The notes beneath the pieces are model-generated. The model was not told the DNA's origin and did no database searches. It worked only from the letters and a program-made list of their open reading frames with translations. Position numbers and translations under genes: made by a program. A stretch of DNA of 64,000 nucleotides from Bdellovibrionales bacterium (GTDB lineage: Bacteria; Bdellovibrionota; Bdellovibrionia; Bdellovibrionales; Bdellovibrionaceae): the NCBI GenBank assembly GCA_005793345.1, contig SXSU01000063.1, positions 1 through 64,000 of the forward strand, written 5' to 3'. This document shows, in pieces, positions 27,436 through 36,469 of this stretch (position 1 is its first letter; the number at the start of each line of letters is the position of its first letter).

Positions 27436-28243
27436 TTACAGGCTCTAAGTTTTTAATAAGTGGATATGTATCTGTAATGATACTTACGACGCCTTTATTT
27501 TGTAATAATAAGGCTTGAGTTTCATCATTAACTGTCCAAACGGCGATTGGTATTTTTCTTTCATTTAATCTTCGGATTAAAAACGGTGTTAGCATTTTAT
27601 AATTAAGATTAACCATGTGTGGTTTGGCTAAAAAGCCCAACCACATTTGCCGCAAATAGATCTTATTTTTAGGATCCTTTTTTTCATTACTGACAAGCAA
27701 AGCTCTAGGAACATCTGGTAATATTTTTGAAAGTCTCATTAGGCAAATTGGATTAAAACTTGAAAATAATACTCGATGTTGTGATTGGGTATTAATAACA
27801 ATTTCACATACTGCTTTTTCTAATCCAATGTTTTTAATGCCAGAAGCTTTTAATTCGATATTGATTTTACTTGGGCATAAATTATCACGAAGAACTTGTT
27901 CAAGACTAGGGATATTTGCCTTTGATAAGAGTTCGTTTGCAGTGAGGCTATTAATTTTAAGTTTTATATTAGATTGATCTACTAAAAAAGATCCATCGTG
28001 ATGAACTACTGGTTGCTCATCTTGTGAAAGATGTACATCTAGCTCGATCATTTTCGCACCCCTAATTTTAGCTTCTCGAAAAGCTGAAATTGAGTTTTCT
28101 TTATGCCCCTCAATCCAATAGCCACGATGAACTTGATAAGGTTCAAGAATAATACTTTTTTCTGGCCAAGATTCTGTCCGCCAATTCCAGCATAACCGAA
28201 TAAAAGCATAACTTAAAATTACGATCAAATAACTAATTAACAT
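27425..28243 (-). CDS. Glycerophosphodiester phosphodiesterase family protein
   Basis: Hydrolyses glycerophosphodiesters to glycerol-3-phosphate and an alcohol. Landmarks are VHRGYWIEGHKENSISAF with the catalytic His, AKMIELDVHLSQDEQPVVHHD with metal-binding Glu and Asp and second His, and a C-terminal IPIAVWTVND, all typical of GDPD. The start is placed at ATG 28243, which has a good SD (GAGGGA) nine bases upstream; a longer frame from 28303 has none. The first 20 residues are a signal or membrane anchor. It overlaps the TPR-winged-helix gene downstream by 11 bp. Confidence 0.88.
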   Translation of the reverse strand: MLISYLIVILSYAFIRLCWNWRTESWPEKSIILEPYQVHRGYWIEGHKENSISAFREAKIRGAKMIELDVHLSQDEQPVVHHDGSFLVDQSNIKLKINSLTANELLSKANIPSLEQVLRDNLCPSKINIELKASGIKNIGLEKAVCEIVINTQSQHRVLFSSFNPICLMRLSKILPDVPRALLVSNEKKDPKNKIYLRQMWLGFLAKPHMVNLNYKMLTPFLIRRLNERKIPIAVWTVNDETQALLLQNKGVVSIITDTYPLIKNLEPVNVN

Positions 28244-28366
28244 TTTAAATATCCCTCTACAAACGTATAATAATGATACTACTGGAGCTAAAATAAAAGT
28301 CATCTTAATTTGATAATTTTAATTTTAAAACTTCCATCTCATTACTTAATAAAGTAAAATAAAATA

Positions 28367-28468
28367 AAATAATTAATAATGATTATTTCTGATCGCTACC
28401 GCGATTTAATCAATTATAATCATTATTAATTATTTTATTGTTTGATTGGGGCGATTTTTAATCACCCC
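28367..28468. repeat. Variant composite palindromic repeat between divergent genes
   Basis: AAATAATTAATAATGATTAT (28367-28386) is inverted exactly at 28416-28435 with a 29-nt centre that carries the GATCGCTACCGCGAT core. A second hairpin, GATTGGGGCGATT...AATCACCCC, lies at 28444-28468. It sits in the intergenic region between the leftward GDPD gene and the rightward protease gene, so it overlaps both promoters. It is the only copy with an AT-rich outer stem. Confidence 0.85.
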
Positions 28469-28496
28469 GTGTTTGTTGTAACAATATTGGGGATTC

Positions 28497-30236
28497 ATGC
28501 GGAAAATTAAAATTATATTTTTATTTATTATTTTATTGTTAATTCCCTATGTTTTTTTTGGTCAAGCTTGTTCGCAAAAGCAATTTCAAGTTGATCCGCA
28601 AAAGGTAAATGATTGCGGAGTTCAATGTAATGAAAATTTAAGTCTTAAATCTGATGATCCTTACTTAAAATACCAATGGCATTTATTTAATAATGGAGAT
28701 TTTGGCGGTGTTATAGGTGAAGATCTTCATTTACAATCAACATGGGGACAAGGTATTTTAGGAAATGAAATTACTGTTGCTGTTGTTGATGATGGAATTG
28801 ACTTGAATCATCCCGATTTATTAGAAAATAAAAGTGATTTGAGTTGGAATTTTGCAAATCCAACTCTGGGACAAGATGTATCTTTACCAACTGATCCTAA
28901 TAAAGAGGGACATGGGACCTGTGTGGCGGGGTTACTTGGAGCCCGTGGTAATAACGGCTTAGGAGTATCAGGAATTTCTCCACTTGTAAAAATAGCGGGA
29001 TATAATATTAGTGGACAAACAAGTGTATCTTATACTGCTGCTGCTACTGCTACATTTAATAATATTTCTCATATATCAAAAATTGACGTTTCAAATAATA
29101 GTTATGGACCTATTGATGGTTTAGGCGTTTATACAACTGTTGATCAATCTTGGATAGATGCGATTGAAACCGGACTCGAAGAAGGTCGTTCGGGGCTAGG
29201 AACAATTTATGTCTGGGCTGCTGGAAATGGATATTCAAATGATCGTTCCAACTATGATAGTATATCTAGTTTTTACGGAGTAATTCCAGTTTGTGCTGTT
29301 GGACATGACGGGAAAATTGCAAATTATTCTGAAGCTGGTTCAAATTTATGGGTCTGTGGATTTGGATCTAGCAACGTTCAAGTTGGGCTAACAACTACGG
29401 ATTTACTTTTATCAAAAGGATTTAATAAAGGTGGTAGTTCAGTAAATTTTAAAGATCTCAATTTTACAAATAATTTTAGTGGAACTTCGGCAGCGGCTCC
29501 AGTAGTTAGTGGTGTTGTTAGTTTAATTTTAAATTATGCAAATATTATTAAAAAAGAATTATCATGGAGAGATGTAAAACTAATATTGGCAAAAAGTGCC
29601 AGGAAAAGTAATGATACAGGTTGGTCGACGAATGGGGCTGGATATAATGTTCATGACAATTATGGTTTTGGAATAATTGATGTTGATAATTCAATTGAGA
29701 CTGTAAAAAATTGGAGCTCAATTAAAAATGAACCTTTTTTGAATAGTGAATTTCCTAAGTTTGATTATTTCTTTGTGGGTCAAAAAATACCAATTGCATT
29801 AAATTTGCAAAATGCCTTGGTTTCTGAATTTCAAATATCTAATGCAAATGAATTAAAAGTGCAAAAAATTGAATATCTTGATGTAAAAATTAAATTAGAT
29901 CATTACAATTGGGGCGATTTAAAACTCGTATTAGAACATGAAGGCATTACTAATGATGGTTCTGTATTTAACACAAAGTCCATATTAATTCAAACTCATA
30001 GTTGCAAATTTAAAGACAGTGCTAGCACAGATTTAAAAATTAAAAATTGTTCAGAACTAGATAATGGTCAAGTTGGAGATTCAAATTATGAATTTATATT
30101 TGGAACATCAAAACATTTAGGTGAGTCACCGAATGGAACTTGGAGAATTCGTGTTTATGACACAAATTCAACAAATTCTGATATTTCTAAGCAGGGCCAA
30201 TTAAATGGATGGAGATTGAAATTTTATGGTTCATAA
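28497..30236 (+). CDS. Kexin/furin-like subtilase (S8) with C-terminal P domain, no own propeptide
   Basis: 579 residues. Hydrophobic N-terminus with Cys25 (FGQAC), a possible lipobox. The protease domain starts almost at once (DPYLKYQWHLFNNG at 54-67): Asp98 (VVDDG), His139 (GHGT), Asn244 (AAGNGYSN) and Ser331 (SGTSAAAP) complete the S8 triad and oxyanion hole. Residues about 410-579 form a P (Homo B) domain ending LNGWRLKFYG. The usual I9-like prodomain before the catalytic domain is missing; the next gene, which overlaps by 11 bp, encodes a propeptide-like protein. Likely exported and anchored to a membrane. Confidence 0.9.
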   Translation: MRKIKIIFLFIILLLIPYVFFGQACSQKQFQVDPQKVNDCGVQCNENLSLKSDDPYLKYQWHLFNNGDFGGVIGEDLHLQSTWGQGILGNEITVAVVDDGIDLNHPDLLENKSDLSWNFANPTLGQDVSLPTDPNKEGHGTCVAGLLGARGNNGLGVSGISPLVKIAGYNISGQTSVSYTAAATATFNNISHISKIDVSNNSYGPIDGLGVYTTVDQSWIDAIETGLEEGRSGLGTIYVWAAGNGYSNDRSNYDSISSFYGVIPVCAVGHDGKIANYSEAGSNLWVCGFGSSNVQVGLTTTDLLLSKGFNKGGSSVNFKDLNFTNNFSGTSAAAPVVSGVVSLILNYANIIKKELSWRDVKLILAKSARKSNDTGWSTNGAGYNVHDNYGFGIIDVDNSIETVKNWSSIKNEPFLNSEFPKFDYFFVGQKIPIALNLQNALVSEFQISNANELKVQKIEYLDVKIKLDHYNWGDLKLVLEHEGITNDGSVFNTKSILIQTHSCKFKDSASTDLKIKNCSELDNGQVGDSNYEFIFGTSKHLGESPNGTWRIRVYDTNSTNSDISKQGQLNGWRLKFYGS

Positions 30237-30690
30237 ATTATTTATATACTTTTTTACAGGCTTAATACTCTTTCACAACTTGGCATGGAGTAGTGATTCG
30301 TATTATTGGTGGGATGGCAAAAAGAAACGGGAAATTCATTTAAAAGAAGAAAAAAATTCTAATCAATTGATTTTAAAAAAAATAGGAAATCGTAAAAAAA
30401 TAAATTCTGATCAAAATTTAGAATCCCCAATATTAGTGGATGGTAGTGGTGAGAAAAAACTTGCAGGTGGTATTTTATGTTATTTTAAAACAAAACATAA
30501 AATTGAAGAATTTGAATCCTGGTCCAATGAGAATTCAGTAGTGTTAAAACAGTTGGTGAGTTCCAAAACAATTTTAATAGAGGCACCAAAAAATTTAACA
30601 ACCCTTGAATTAGCAAATAAACTCTCTGAAAATAAAGATGTTAGATATTGCCAACCCAATTGGGAACACAGTTATAACTCTCGTCATTAA
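30226..30690 (+). CDS. Separate propeptide/inhibitor-like protein for the subtilase
   Basis: 154 residues with a signal peptide (ending LAWSS). The rest resembles the prodomain region of subtilases: an initial YYWWDGKKKREIHLKEE strand pair, then ILCYFKTKHKIEEFESW, ILIEAPKNLTTLELANKLSENKDVRYCQPNWEHS. The closing phrase matches the end of many subtilase propeptides (...DVxYaxPN), which normally leads straight into the mature enzyme. Here it ends with a stop codon. Overlap with the protease gene (11 bp) implies coupled synthesis. An intramolecular chaperone or inhibitor acting in trans is inferred. Confidence 0.7.
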   Translation: MVHKLFIYFFTGLILFHNLAWSSDSYYWWDGKKKREIHLKEEKNSNQLILKKIGNRKKINSDQNLESPILVDGSGEKKLAGGILCYFKTKHKIEEFESWSNENSVVLKQLVSSKTILIEAPKNLTTLELANKLSENKDVRYCQPNWEHSYNSRH

Positions 30691-30725
30691 GTTAAGGATA
30701 GAAATTATTTCTTATCAATACTCTT

Positions 30726-32540
30726 CTATTCACATGGAGGTATGGGTTTATTTTTAGATCTAAGCTGTTGTGCAACAGCTTCTAAATTTTTACGACCTTC
30801 ATGAAAACTTGGATCAAATTTTATTGATTTACAATAATTATCAAAGGCTCCTTCTAAATTTCCATTTTGAATATTTACGAAGCCATAAACCGCATTAAAA
30901 ACAGAAAGGTGAGGGCCAGAGGTTTTCATTTGCGGAATACGTGGTAGAGTTTCATTATATAACCGGGTGATTGTATTAAAATCTCCTTTGAATCCATGTA
31001 TTAGCATTTCACCAGAAATAGGTCCTAATTCATCGGGTCTAATTTCATGAGCTTTTCTAAAGTGAAAAAGTGCCTTGTCTAAATTGTTATGTTGTCGTTC
31101 GATATTTGCAAAGTTAAGGTGAGCACTATAACTTTTAGGGTTAAATTGTATCATGCTTCCAAAAAAAGACTCATTATTTTTCCAGTCTTGAGTACGAACA
31201 AAATTAAAATAACCAAAGTAGGTAATGATAATTATAAAAATAAAGACCCAATATTTTTGCGACAATTTAAATGAACTTAAGAGTAATGCAATTCCAATAA
31301 GGGGAGCATAAAAATAACGATCAGCAGTTGTTGATATATTTTGATAAGCAAAGCCAAAAATTCCAGATGTTGGAAGGTAAAATAAAATAATAACACCAAA
31401 TAGTATGAGAAGTTGATTTCTATTTGCAGTTTTATTTTTACTTCGTAAATACAAAATTAATCCAATTGTTAAGATTAAAAATGTTGATGCGATAATCAAA
31501 GGAGTATAGTAAAGCTTTTCTTCTAATACAATCTTAGGAATTCGTCCATATTCTGCTGATAAAGGGAATGGCTTTATAAATTTTAAAACATAAAATCCAA
31601 GAGCATCAAGGGCAACAATTGGACGTTCATACCATTCTACAACAGAATCTTGTCGAATAAAGGTTTCTTGAATTTTTGAACTATTATAAATTGCAATTAA
31701 ACTTGTAAAAATACAAATGAAAGGTAACGCGAGGTTCTCTCGCGAGTTCTTTTTCATTATTTTTTTATTTTGATTTTTATGACTTTTTAGTTGTTTTTTT
31801 GAAAGGGGTTTACCATTTTTAGTTTCTAAATTATCTTCCGAACCCTTGTCTTCTGTTTTAATATTTAATTTAGTATTAAAAAGTTTAAATTTATTTTCGA
31901 ACCACTCAATTAATTCATCACCATAATTTATTAAAATAAATACTACAGGTATAATACTAACTGTTGGCTTACAAAGTAATGCGATATTAAATAAAATAAA
32001 TGCTAACCAAGATTTTCCAGTAACAGCTTTGCCTGCTCTAATCCAATACAATAATGCTGTAAGAGCAAAAGCATAACCTAAGGTATCTCTAAGGCCAGAG
32101 GTCCAAACTACTGTTTCAACTTGAAGCGGGTGAATTAGAAATAAAAGTGTACCAAAGATTGCTGATTTTTTATTTTCTGGATAAAGAGCTGTTGCAACTT
32201 TGTATACTAAAATACAATTTATAAAATGAACTGCAACATTAAGTAAATGAAACCATGATGGTTGATTGGGGACTAATTTCCATAAAAATGTCCAAATTGT
32301 ATATGGAATTGGAATATAAAGCCCATAATAACTATTTTCCCAAAAGTAAGTCCAATTAAAATTTTGTAGAAAATAATTGTCAAAAATATTTTCCCGATCG
32401 TCCCACCATAAAAACTCAAAATTAAAACTTTGTAAGTAAGTTATAGCAATAAGTGCAAAAAAAAGAGTATAGGGATGAATAATTCTTGAAATATATTTTG
32501 ATTTTAAAAATTCATTCACCTTTAAAAATCTCCTGTCCAA
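30726..32540 (-). CDS. TMTC-like GT-C membrane glycosyltransferase with C-terminal TPRs
   Basis: 604 residues. About ten hydrophobic helices between residues 20 and 440; the first external loop has WWDDRENIFDN, the acidic pair typical of dolichol/polyprenol-phosphate-dependent GT-C enzymes. Residues 450-600 are TPR (SYSAHLNFANIERQHNNLDKALFHFRKAHEIRPDE). Eukaryotic TMTC proteins with this plan are O-mannosyltransferases; a protein O-glycosylation role is inferred, not shown. A Lys-rich insert (residues 225-265) lies in a loop. The start overlaps the end of the TPR-barrel gene by 19 bp. Confidence 0.78.
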   Translation of the reverse strand: MDRRFLKVNEFLKSKYISRIIHPYTLFFALIAITYLQSFNFEFLWWDDRENIFDNYFLQNFNWTYFWENSYYGLYIPIPYTIWTFLWKLVPNQPSWFHLLNVAVHFINCILVYKVATALYPENKKSAIFGTLLFLIHPLQVETVVWTSGLRDTLGYAFALTALLYWIRAGKAVTGKSWLAFILFNIALLCKPTVSIIPVVFILINYGDELIEWFENKFKLFNTKLNIKTEDKGSEDNLETKNGKPLSKKQLKSHKNQNKKIMKKNSRENLALPFICIFTSLIAIYNSSKIQETFIRQDSVVEWYERPIVALDALGFYVLKFIKPFPLSAEYGRIPKIVLEEKLYYTPLIIASTFLILTIGLILYLRSKNKTANRNQLLILFGVIILFYLPTSGIFGFAYQNISTTADRYFYAPLIGIALLLSSFKLSQKYWVFIFIIIITYFGYFNFVRTQDWKNNESFFGSMIQFNPKSYSAHLNFANIERQHNNLDKALFHFRKAHEIRPDELGPISGEMLIHGFKGDFNTITRLYNETLPRIPQMKTSGPHLSVFNAVYGFVNIQNGNLEGAFDNYCKSIKFDPSFHEGRKNLEAVAQQLRSKNKPIPPCE

Positions 32541-34675
32541 CTAATTGTTGTTGCGATCGATAGCTTATCATATTTAGAAGTTTCAACAGTAGAATTATTG
32601 CTATTATAACTAAGAGAAGCGGCACCTTTCAAATTATCTGCAAAAGGTTTAGAATAGCTTGTTGTAATAGTGTAACCAGAGTCTTTTCTGCCTGCAGCAC
32701 TTTTTGCATAATTACTGCTTGTTAATGCTAATAATGTGGTAAGGGTATTTTTTTCAAGATGAGGCATCAAATATCCCGCGCTTAGATCAACCTTAGTATA
32801 TTTCTTTTCATCACCTTTTGCATTATTACTTGCAAATCCCCAATTAAAAAGTAGAGCTCGAGTTTTTTTAGCGTCTTGGAAAAATACATTACTATTAGTG
32901 AGAGTCATTTTAGCTGCATTTGAAGCTGAGTCATCAGGAACTAATGATGTATCTTGTCTAAATTCAATTCCTACAGTTGTAATATAGTTGGCATCTATAA
33001 TAAATGTTTGATCAGTTGCAAGATAAGAGCTTGTTAATATTTTTTCTCTTGTAGATGATTCATTGATATTTAAATTTAGAGAATCATATCCTGGAGTCAG
33101 TGTAATCTGATAAGCCTTTGAAAAAAGTTTTCCCTTAAATTTAAATGGTAACTTATATTGAAGCATTAAAGGGTCTGCCTTTTGTAGATTAGCATCTCCT
33201 TTAAAACCTGTTGTTGTGGTGTACATATCTGTATATGCGATTTGAAATGAATTTTCAAATAATTCATTTATTGCAATTCTGTATTCTCCGCCAACACTGA
33301 GTAATCCACGTAGGCCAGCTTTATTTAATGCGGAAGCACTAGCTGTTGAATTTGAAATTGATAATACATTAGAATCATATGTTAGTCCTGATCCCAAATC
33401 CAATGTAAACCTTTTTTTCTTTTTTTCTTCAAACTGTAAAATATTTATAATTTGCTCAATGTAACTATCCGCTTGATCACTCATTTTAGGATCATCAGAA
33501 ATATCCAAAGTTTTTTCAAAATACTTTTTAGAATCTTCCCATTTTTGTTGTGTAAAAAGTATTATCCCAGCAAAAAAAGTTGCAGAAGGTCCAATGGTTT
33601 TATCTTCTGAATTACTTACGGTGATAAAATCCACTGCGGCATGATCATATTCTTTTAACTTCATATGACATAAGCCTTTGTAAAAAGTCTTTTCATAAAG
33701 AGCTGAAGTAGGGTGTATTTTCTCTTCATCTAAACTCATTTTAATTTGAATAATTGCTTCATTAAATTTTTCATTTTTATATAATGTTACACCATACTGA
33801 TAAAGATATGTAGTATTAGAGGGATCTAGTTCAATACTATTTTTAAATTTTTCTTCGGCTTCAATAAATTTTTGTAATTGGTAAAGCTTTAAAGCTTCTA
33901 CTGCTAGTAATTTAGCATCATCTTTTCTTTTTTGTTTTTCACTTTCAAGAAGTGCTTCTTGTTGTTTTTTCATTTCTTCTTGTCTGATCTTTTCTGCTTC
34001 TTCAAGTTGTTTACGAAGCAGTTCTTGTTCTTTTACTTTTTGTATTTCAAGTTCTCTTGCCTTTTCTAATTCTACTTTTTTTTGCGCTTCAAGAACTGAA
34101 GGGTCAACCAAAGGTTTGTTATTAGCAAGTGGATTTACATTTTGTCCGATCGAAGGAGTTGCCACAGTCGGAACGGTAATAGCAGTCATTTTTCGATATT
34201 GATCATAAGCTGCAATAGCTTGATCGGCATTATTAAAAATAGTCAGTTTTTGTTTACCATTTTCTGATCTTAAAAAATAGGGCTTTCGTGGAATTGTACC
34301 ATCTTGAATCATTTTAACAACGGAACCACCACTTGATTTAGCAGTTTTTTGAGGAGGTAAATAAATTTCAGCTTGTAGTTCGCCATTTTCGGACCACCCA
34401 ATAACAAATTGTCCTTCAAATATTGGAGAATTATTATTTTTTTCTTGAAGGGTAATTTTGGTTAGTTTACCAGAAACAGTATCTTTAAAGTAAAGAATTG
34501 CTTCTTCAGCGGCATCTGGATTTTTATTAAAAGGCGCAAAATTAAAATCAATAAATATAATTTTAGCAGGATCTATTTTTAGTGAGGTACTTTTATTTTG
34601 TTGGGCAAAAACAACTTGATTTTCAATTATTAATGCAAATATCAACAAGCCGAAAATACAATTTTTAATTGTCAC
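32522..34675 (-). CDS. Secreted TPR protein with C-terminal outer-membrane-like beta domain
   Basis: 717 residues. Signal peptide residues 1-24 (cleavage after VFA). Residues about 180-260 are a Glu/Lys-rich coiled coil; 270-430 hold TPRs (TTYLYQYGVTLYKNEKFNEAIIQIKMSL); from 440 there are repeated amphipathic strands (DLGSGLTYDSNVLSI..., GYTITTSYSKPF...) ending in SWTGDF with the terminal Phe typical of outer-membrane barrels. Starts with GTG, SD AGGAG six bases upstream. A 20-bp perfect palindrome, CTAATTAATATATTAATTAG, lies at 34685-34704 just upstream. Probably the outer-membrane part of the FecR/TPR/TMTC operon. Confidence 0.75.
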   Translation of the reverse strand: MTIKNCIFGLLIFALIIENQVVFAQQNKSTSLKIDPAKIIFIDFNFAPFNKNPDAAEEAILYFKDTVSGKLTKITLQEKNNNSPIFEGQFVIGWSENGELQAEIYLPPQKTAKSSGGSVVKMIQDGTIPRKPYFLRSENGKQKLTIFNNADQAIAAYDQYRKMTAITVPTVATPSIGQNVNPLANNKPLVDPSVLEAQKKVELEKARELEIQKVKEQELLRKQLEEAEKIRQEEMKKQQEALLESEKQKRKDDAKLLAVEALKLYQLQKFIEAEEKFKNSIELDPSNTTYLYQYGVTLYKNEKFNEAIIQIKMSLDEEKIHPTSALYEKTFYKGLCHMKLKEYDHAAVDFITVSNSEDKTIGPSATFFAGIILFTQQKWEDSKKYFEKTLDISDDPKMSDQADSYIEQIINILQFEEKKKKRFTLDLGSGLTYDSNVLSISNSTASASALNKAGLRGLLSVGGEYRIAINELFENSFQIAYTDMYTTTTGFKGDANLQKADPLMLQYKLPFKFKGKLFSKAYQITLTPGYDSLNLNINESSTREKILTSSYLATDQTFIIDANYITTVGIEFRQDTSLVPDDSASNAAKMTLTNSNVFFQDAKKTRALLFNWGFASNNAKGDEKKYTKVDLSAGYLMPHLEKNTLTTLLALTSSNYAKSAAGRKDSGYTITTSYSKPFADNLKGAASLSYNSNNSTVETSKYDKLSIATTISWTGDF

Positions 34676-34684
34676 AATTTACTC

Positions 34685-34704
34685 CTAATTAATATATTAA
34701 TTAG
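34685..34704. promoter_or_regulatory. 20-bp perfect palindrome between the FecR and TPR-barrel genes
   Basis: CTAATTAATATATTAATTAG lies directly before the ribosome site of the leftward TPR-barrel gene. All bases are A/T except the outer pair, so it may be an AT-rich operator or a weak RNA stem. The remaining 190 bp up to the end of the FecR gene hold one further hairpin. Confidence 0.5.
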
Positions 34705-34847
34705 TATGTAAATAATAATGGCTAAAGACAAGAATCATTTAGTAAAAAAAAATGATTGTGGACAAATCTAGATTTTGCTCAATATTAACAAATTCAATAA
34801 AATTAAAGTATTTTTCAAACGGGTGGCTATCTTCAATGTCCTCGATT

Positions 34848-34881
34848 TTTGGAGGTACAAACTAAAGTATGTACCTCCAAA
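34848..34881 (-). terminator. Strong hairpin after the FecR gene
   Basis: TTTGGAGGTACA and TGTACCTCCAAA form a perfect 12-bp stem with a 10-nt loop, 13 bp beyond the stop codon of the leftward FecR gene. The loop ACTAAAGT-like sequence resembles the AAACTTTAGTTT palindrome of the dispersed repeats. There is no long T-run on the leftward strand, so it may attenuate between the two operon genes rather than stop transcription fully. Confidence 0.5.
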
Positions 34882-34893
34882 TCAAACTTTTAA

Positions 34894-36312
34894 TTATTTT
34901 TGTATTGTAATATTAACAGTCGCTTTTTGTGTATTTTGAATAATAGTATTGTTGATAAATTCTGTAGGAATAGGTGGTTTAGTTATTTCTGTTTGTGTAA
35001 CAGGGGGGCGAAAATTAACAACAGGTGGTGGCATAATTTGTGTATTATTATTGATTACAGAGTTAGACATTTCAGGAGCAAGGTCTCTTTTATCAAGCAT
35101 CATTCCACCTGACCCCATCATTGGTCCACCACTTGTACTTGCTGGAGATGGTGGTGAATTAGGGTTTCCACCTTGTGGATTTTTTCCTCCACTTGCACTA
35201 TTGTCTTGTTGTTGTGAAGCAGGTTTACGATCACCATTAGTAGAGTCATTTTTTGCATCAGCAGACTTAGGTTCAGTACTACTTGTACCTCCAGACCCGT
35301 TGTTGTCATTCTTTGTTGAAGATTTATTATCACTCTCTTTTTTAGAGTCATCTTTTTTAACTTCTTTCTTATCTTCTTTTAACTCCTCTTTTTTAGTTTC
35401 TTTTTTATCTCCGTTATTATCTTCATTTTTAGATTGTTGATCCTTTTGTTCTTTACTGTCTTCTTTTTTATTTTCACCTTTAGAATCACCTTTATTTTCT
35501 TTTGAATCTTCTTTGGATTCATCTTTAGCTTCATCTTTTTTATTTTCTTTTTGGCTTTCATCTTTTTTGCCATCTTCAGATTTGGAGTCCTTATCTCCAT
35601 TTTTTTCATCAGAATCAGATTTTGACTCAGTACCACCAGAAGTAGCTTTTGTAGGTGGAGCCTCAGCATCAGAATCCTTGTTCATAGAATTTACTTCTTG
35701 TGGTGGAAGAGCAATGGGTTTTGTAGGTGGTGCACCATTTTGAGCCGAAGTAGCTTGTCCAGGATTTACTAATACTGGATTTGAAATTCCTCCACCTGAG
35801 GTTGGCAATCCTACAGCAACCTGACCTTTGAATGTTACTAGTTTCATTTCTTTTGTTGCTGGTGAATAACTAGTTAAGAAATCTGTACCTCTTACTCCCG
35901 CAACGGCAGATGGAGTTTTTACATGGAACTTATTTTTCTCGCCATCATATTTTTGTTCAACCGTGGTTCTAACTTTACCTTGAAGAACATTCAGCGTAAC
36001 TTGTTTATCGTCTTTAGCTGGATCATAAATATATTTTTCAAGTTCAACAATTGTGTCAGGTGAAATATTAATTATATTTTTATCACTCATAACAATTTTT
36101 GCACGACCTTCTGCGCCTGAACTAATGGTGTCTGATGCAATTACTTTCATACCAATTTTAGCTTTTTGAATTGCACCTATTTTGTTTTTAACTTGCACAT
36201 CTCCTTTTACGACCATAAAAGTACCGCTGGACTGTGCTTTTGCGAAGGATAAACAAAAAAACACAAAAAAGAAGCTTATAAGCAGTTTGAGTTTCGCAAT
36301 TTTTTTTATCAT
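34894..36312 (-). CDS. Secreted FecR-domain protein with Lys/Glu/Ser-rich linker
   Basis: 472 residues. Signal peptide residues 1-26 (FAKA-Q). FecR domain at 30-180: GTFMVVKGDVQVKNKIGAIQKAKIGMKVIASDTISSGAEGRAKIVMSDKNIINISPDT... and VKTPSAVAGVRGTDFL. Residues about 205-350 are highly charged low complexity (Lys, Asp, Glu, Ser), then Pro/Asn/Gly-rich to the end. FecR domains outside iron signalling often occur in periplasmic or surface scaffold proteins. It heads a leftward operon with the TPR-barrel and TMTC-like genes. The start is ATG with SD GGAG. Confidence 0.8.
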   Translation of the reverse strand: MIKKIAKLKLLISFFFVFFCLSFAKAQSSGTFMVVKGDVQVKNKIGAIQKAKIGMKVIASDTISSGAEGRAKIVMSDKNIINISPDTIVELEKYIYDPAKDDKQVTLNVLQGKVRTTVEQKYDGEKNKFHVKTPSAVAGVRGTDFLTSYSPATKEMKLVTFKGQVAVGLPTSGGGISNPVLVNPGQATSAQNGAPPTKPIALPPQEVNSMNKDSDAEAPPTKATSGGTESKSDSDEKNGDKDSKSEDGKKDESQKENKKDEAKDESKEDSKENKGDSKGENKKEDSKEQKDQQSKNEDNNGDKKETKKEELKEDKKEVKKDDSKKESDNKSSTKNDNNGSGGTSSTEPKSADAKNDSTNGDRKPASQQQDNSASGGKNPQGGNPNSPPSPASTSGGPMMGSGGMMLDKRDLAPEMSNSVINNNTQIMPPPVVNFRPPVTQTEITKPPIPTEFINNTIIQNTQKATVNITIQK

Positions 36313-36414
36313 GGATTTCTCCTTAAAGGATTTAAATTCACAAATACTAGTCGGAAGAATTAGTTACTAACTTTAGCCCTAATTTGAGACAAATTATAGG
36401 CTTTGAAACGAACA

Positions 36415-36428
36415 ACCTTACTTAAGGT
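36415..36428. terminator. Short stem-loop between esterase and FecR genes
   Basis: ACCTTA-CT-TAAGGT lies in the 157-bp gap after the start of the FecR gene. It is too short to be convincing as a terminator. No gene was seen in the gap. Confidence 0.25.
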
Positions 36429-36469
36429 GTCCCAAAATAAAACGAGAATTGAAAATGAAGTTAAGAAGG

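Noticed and set aside
34900-35743. Long open frames on the opposite strand of the FecR gene
   Set aside because: They arise from the low-complexity Lys/Glu/Ser codons and lack ribosome sites; the FecR frame has signal peptide and domain.
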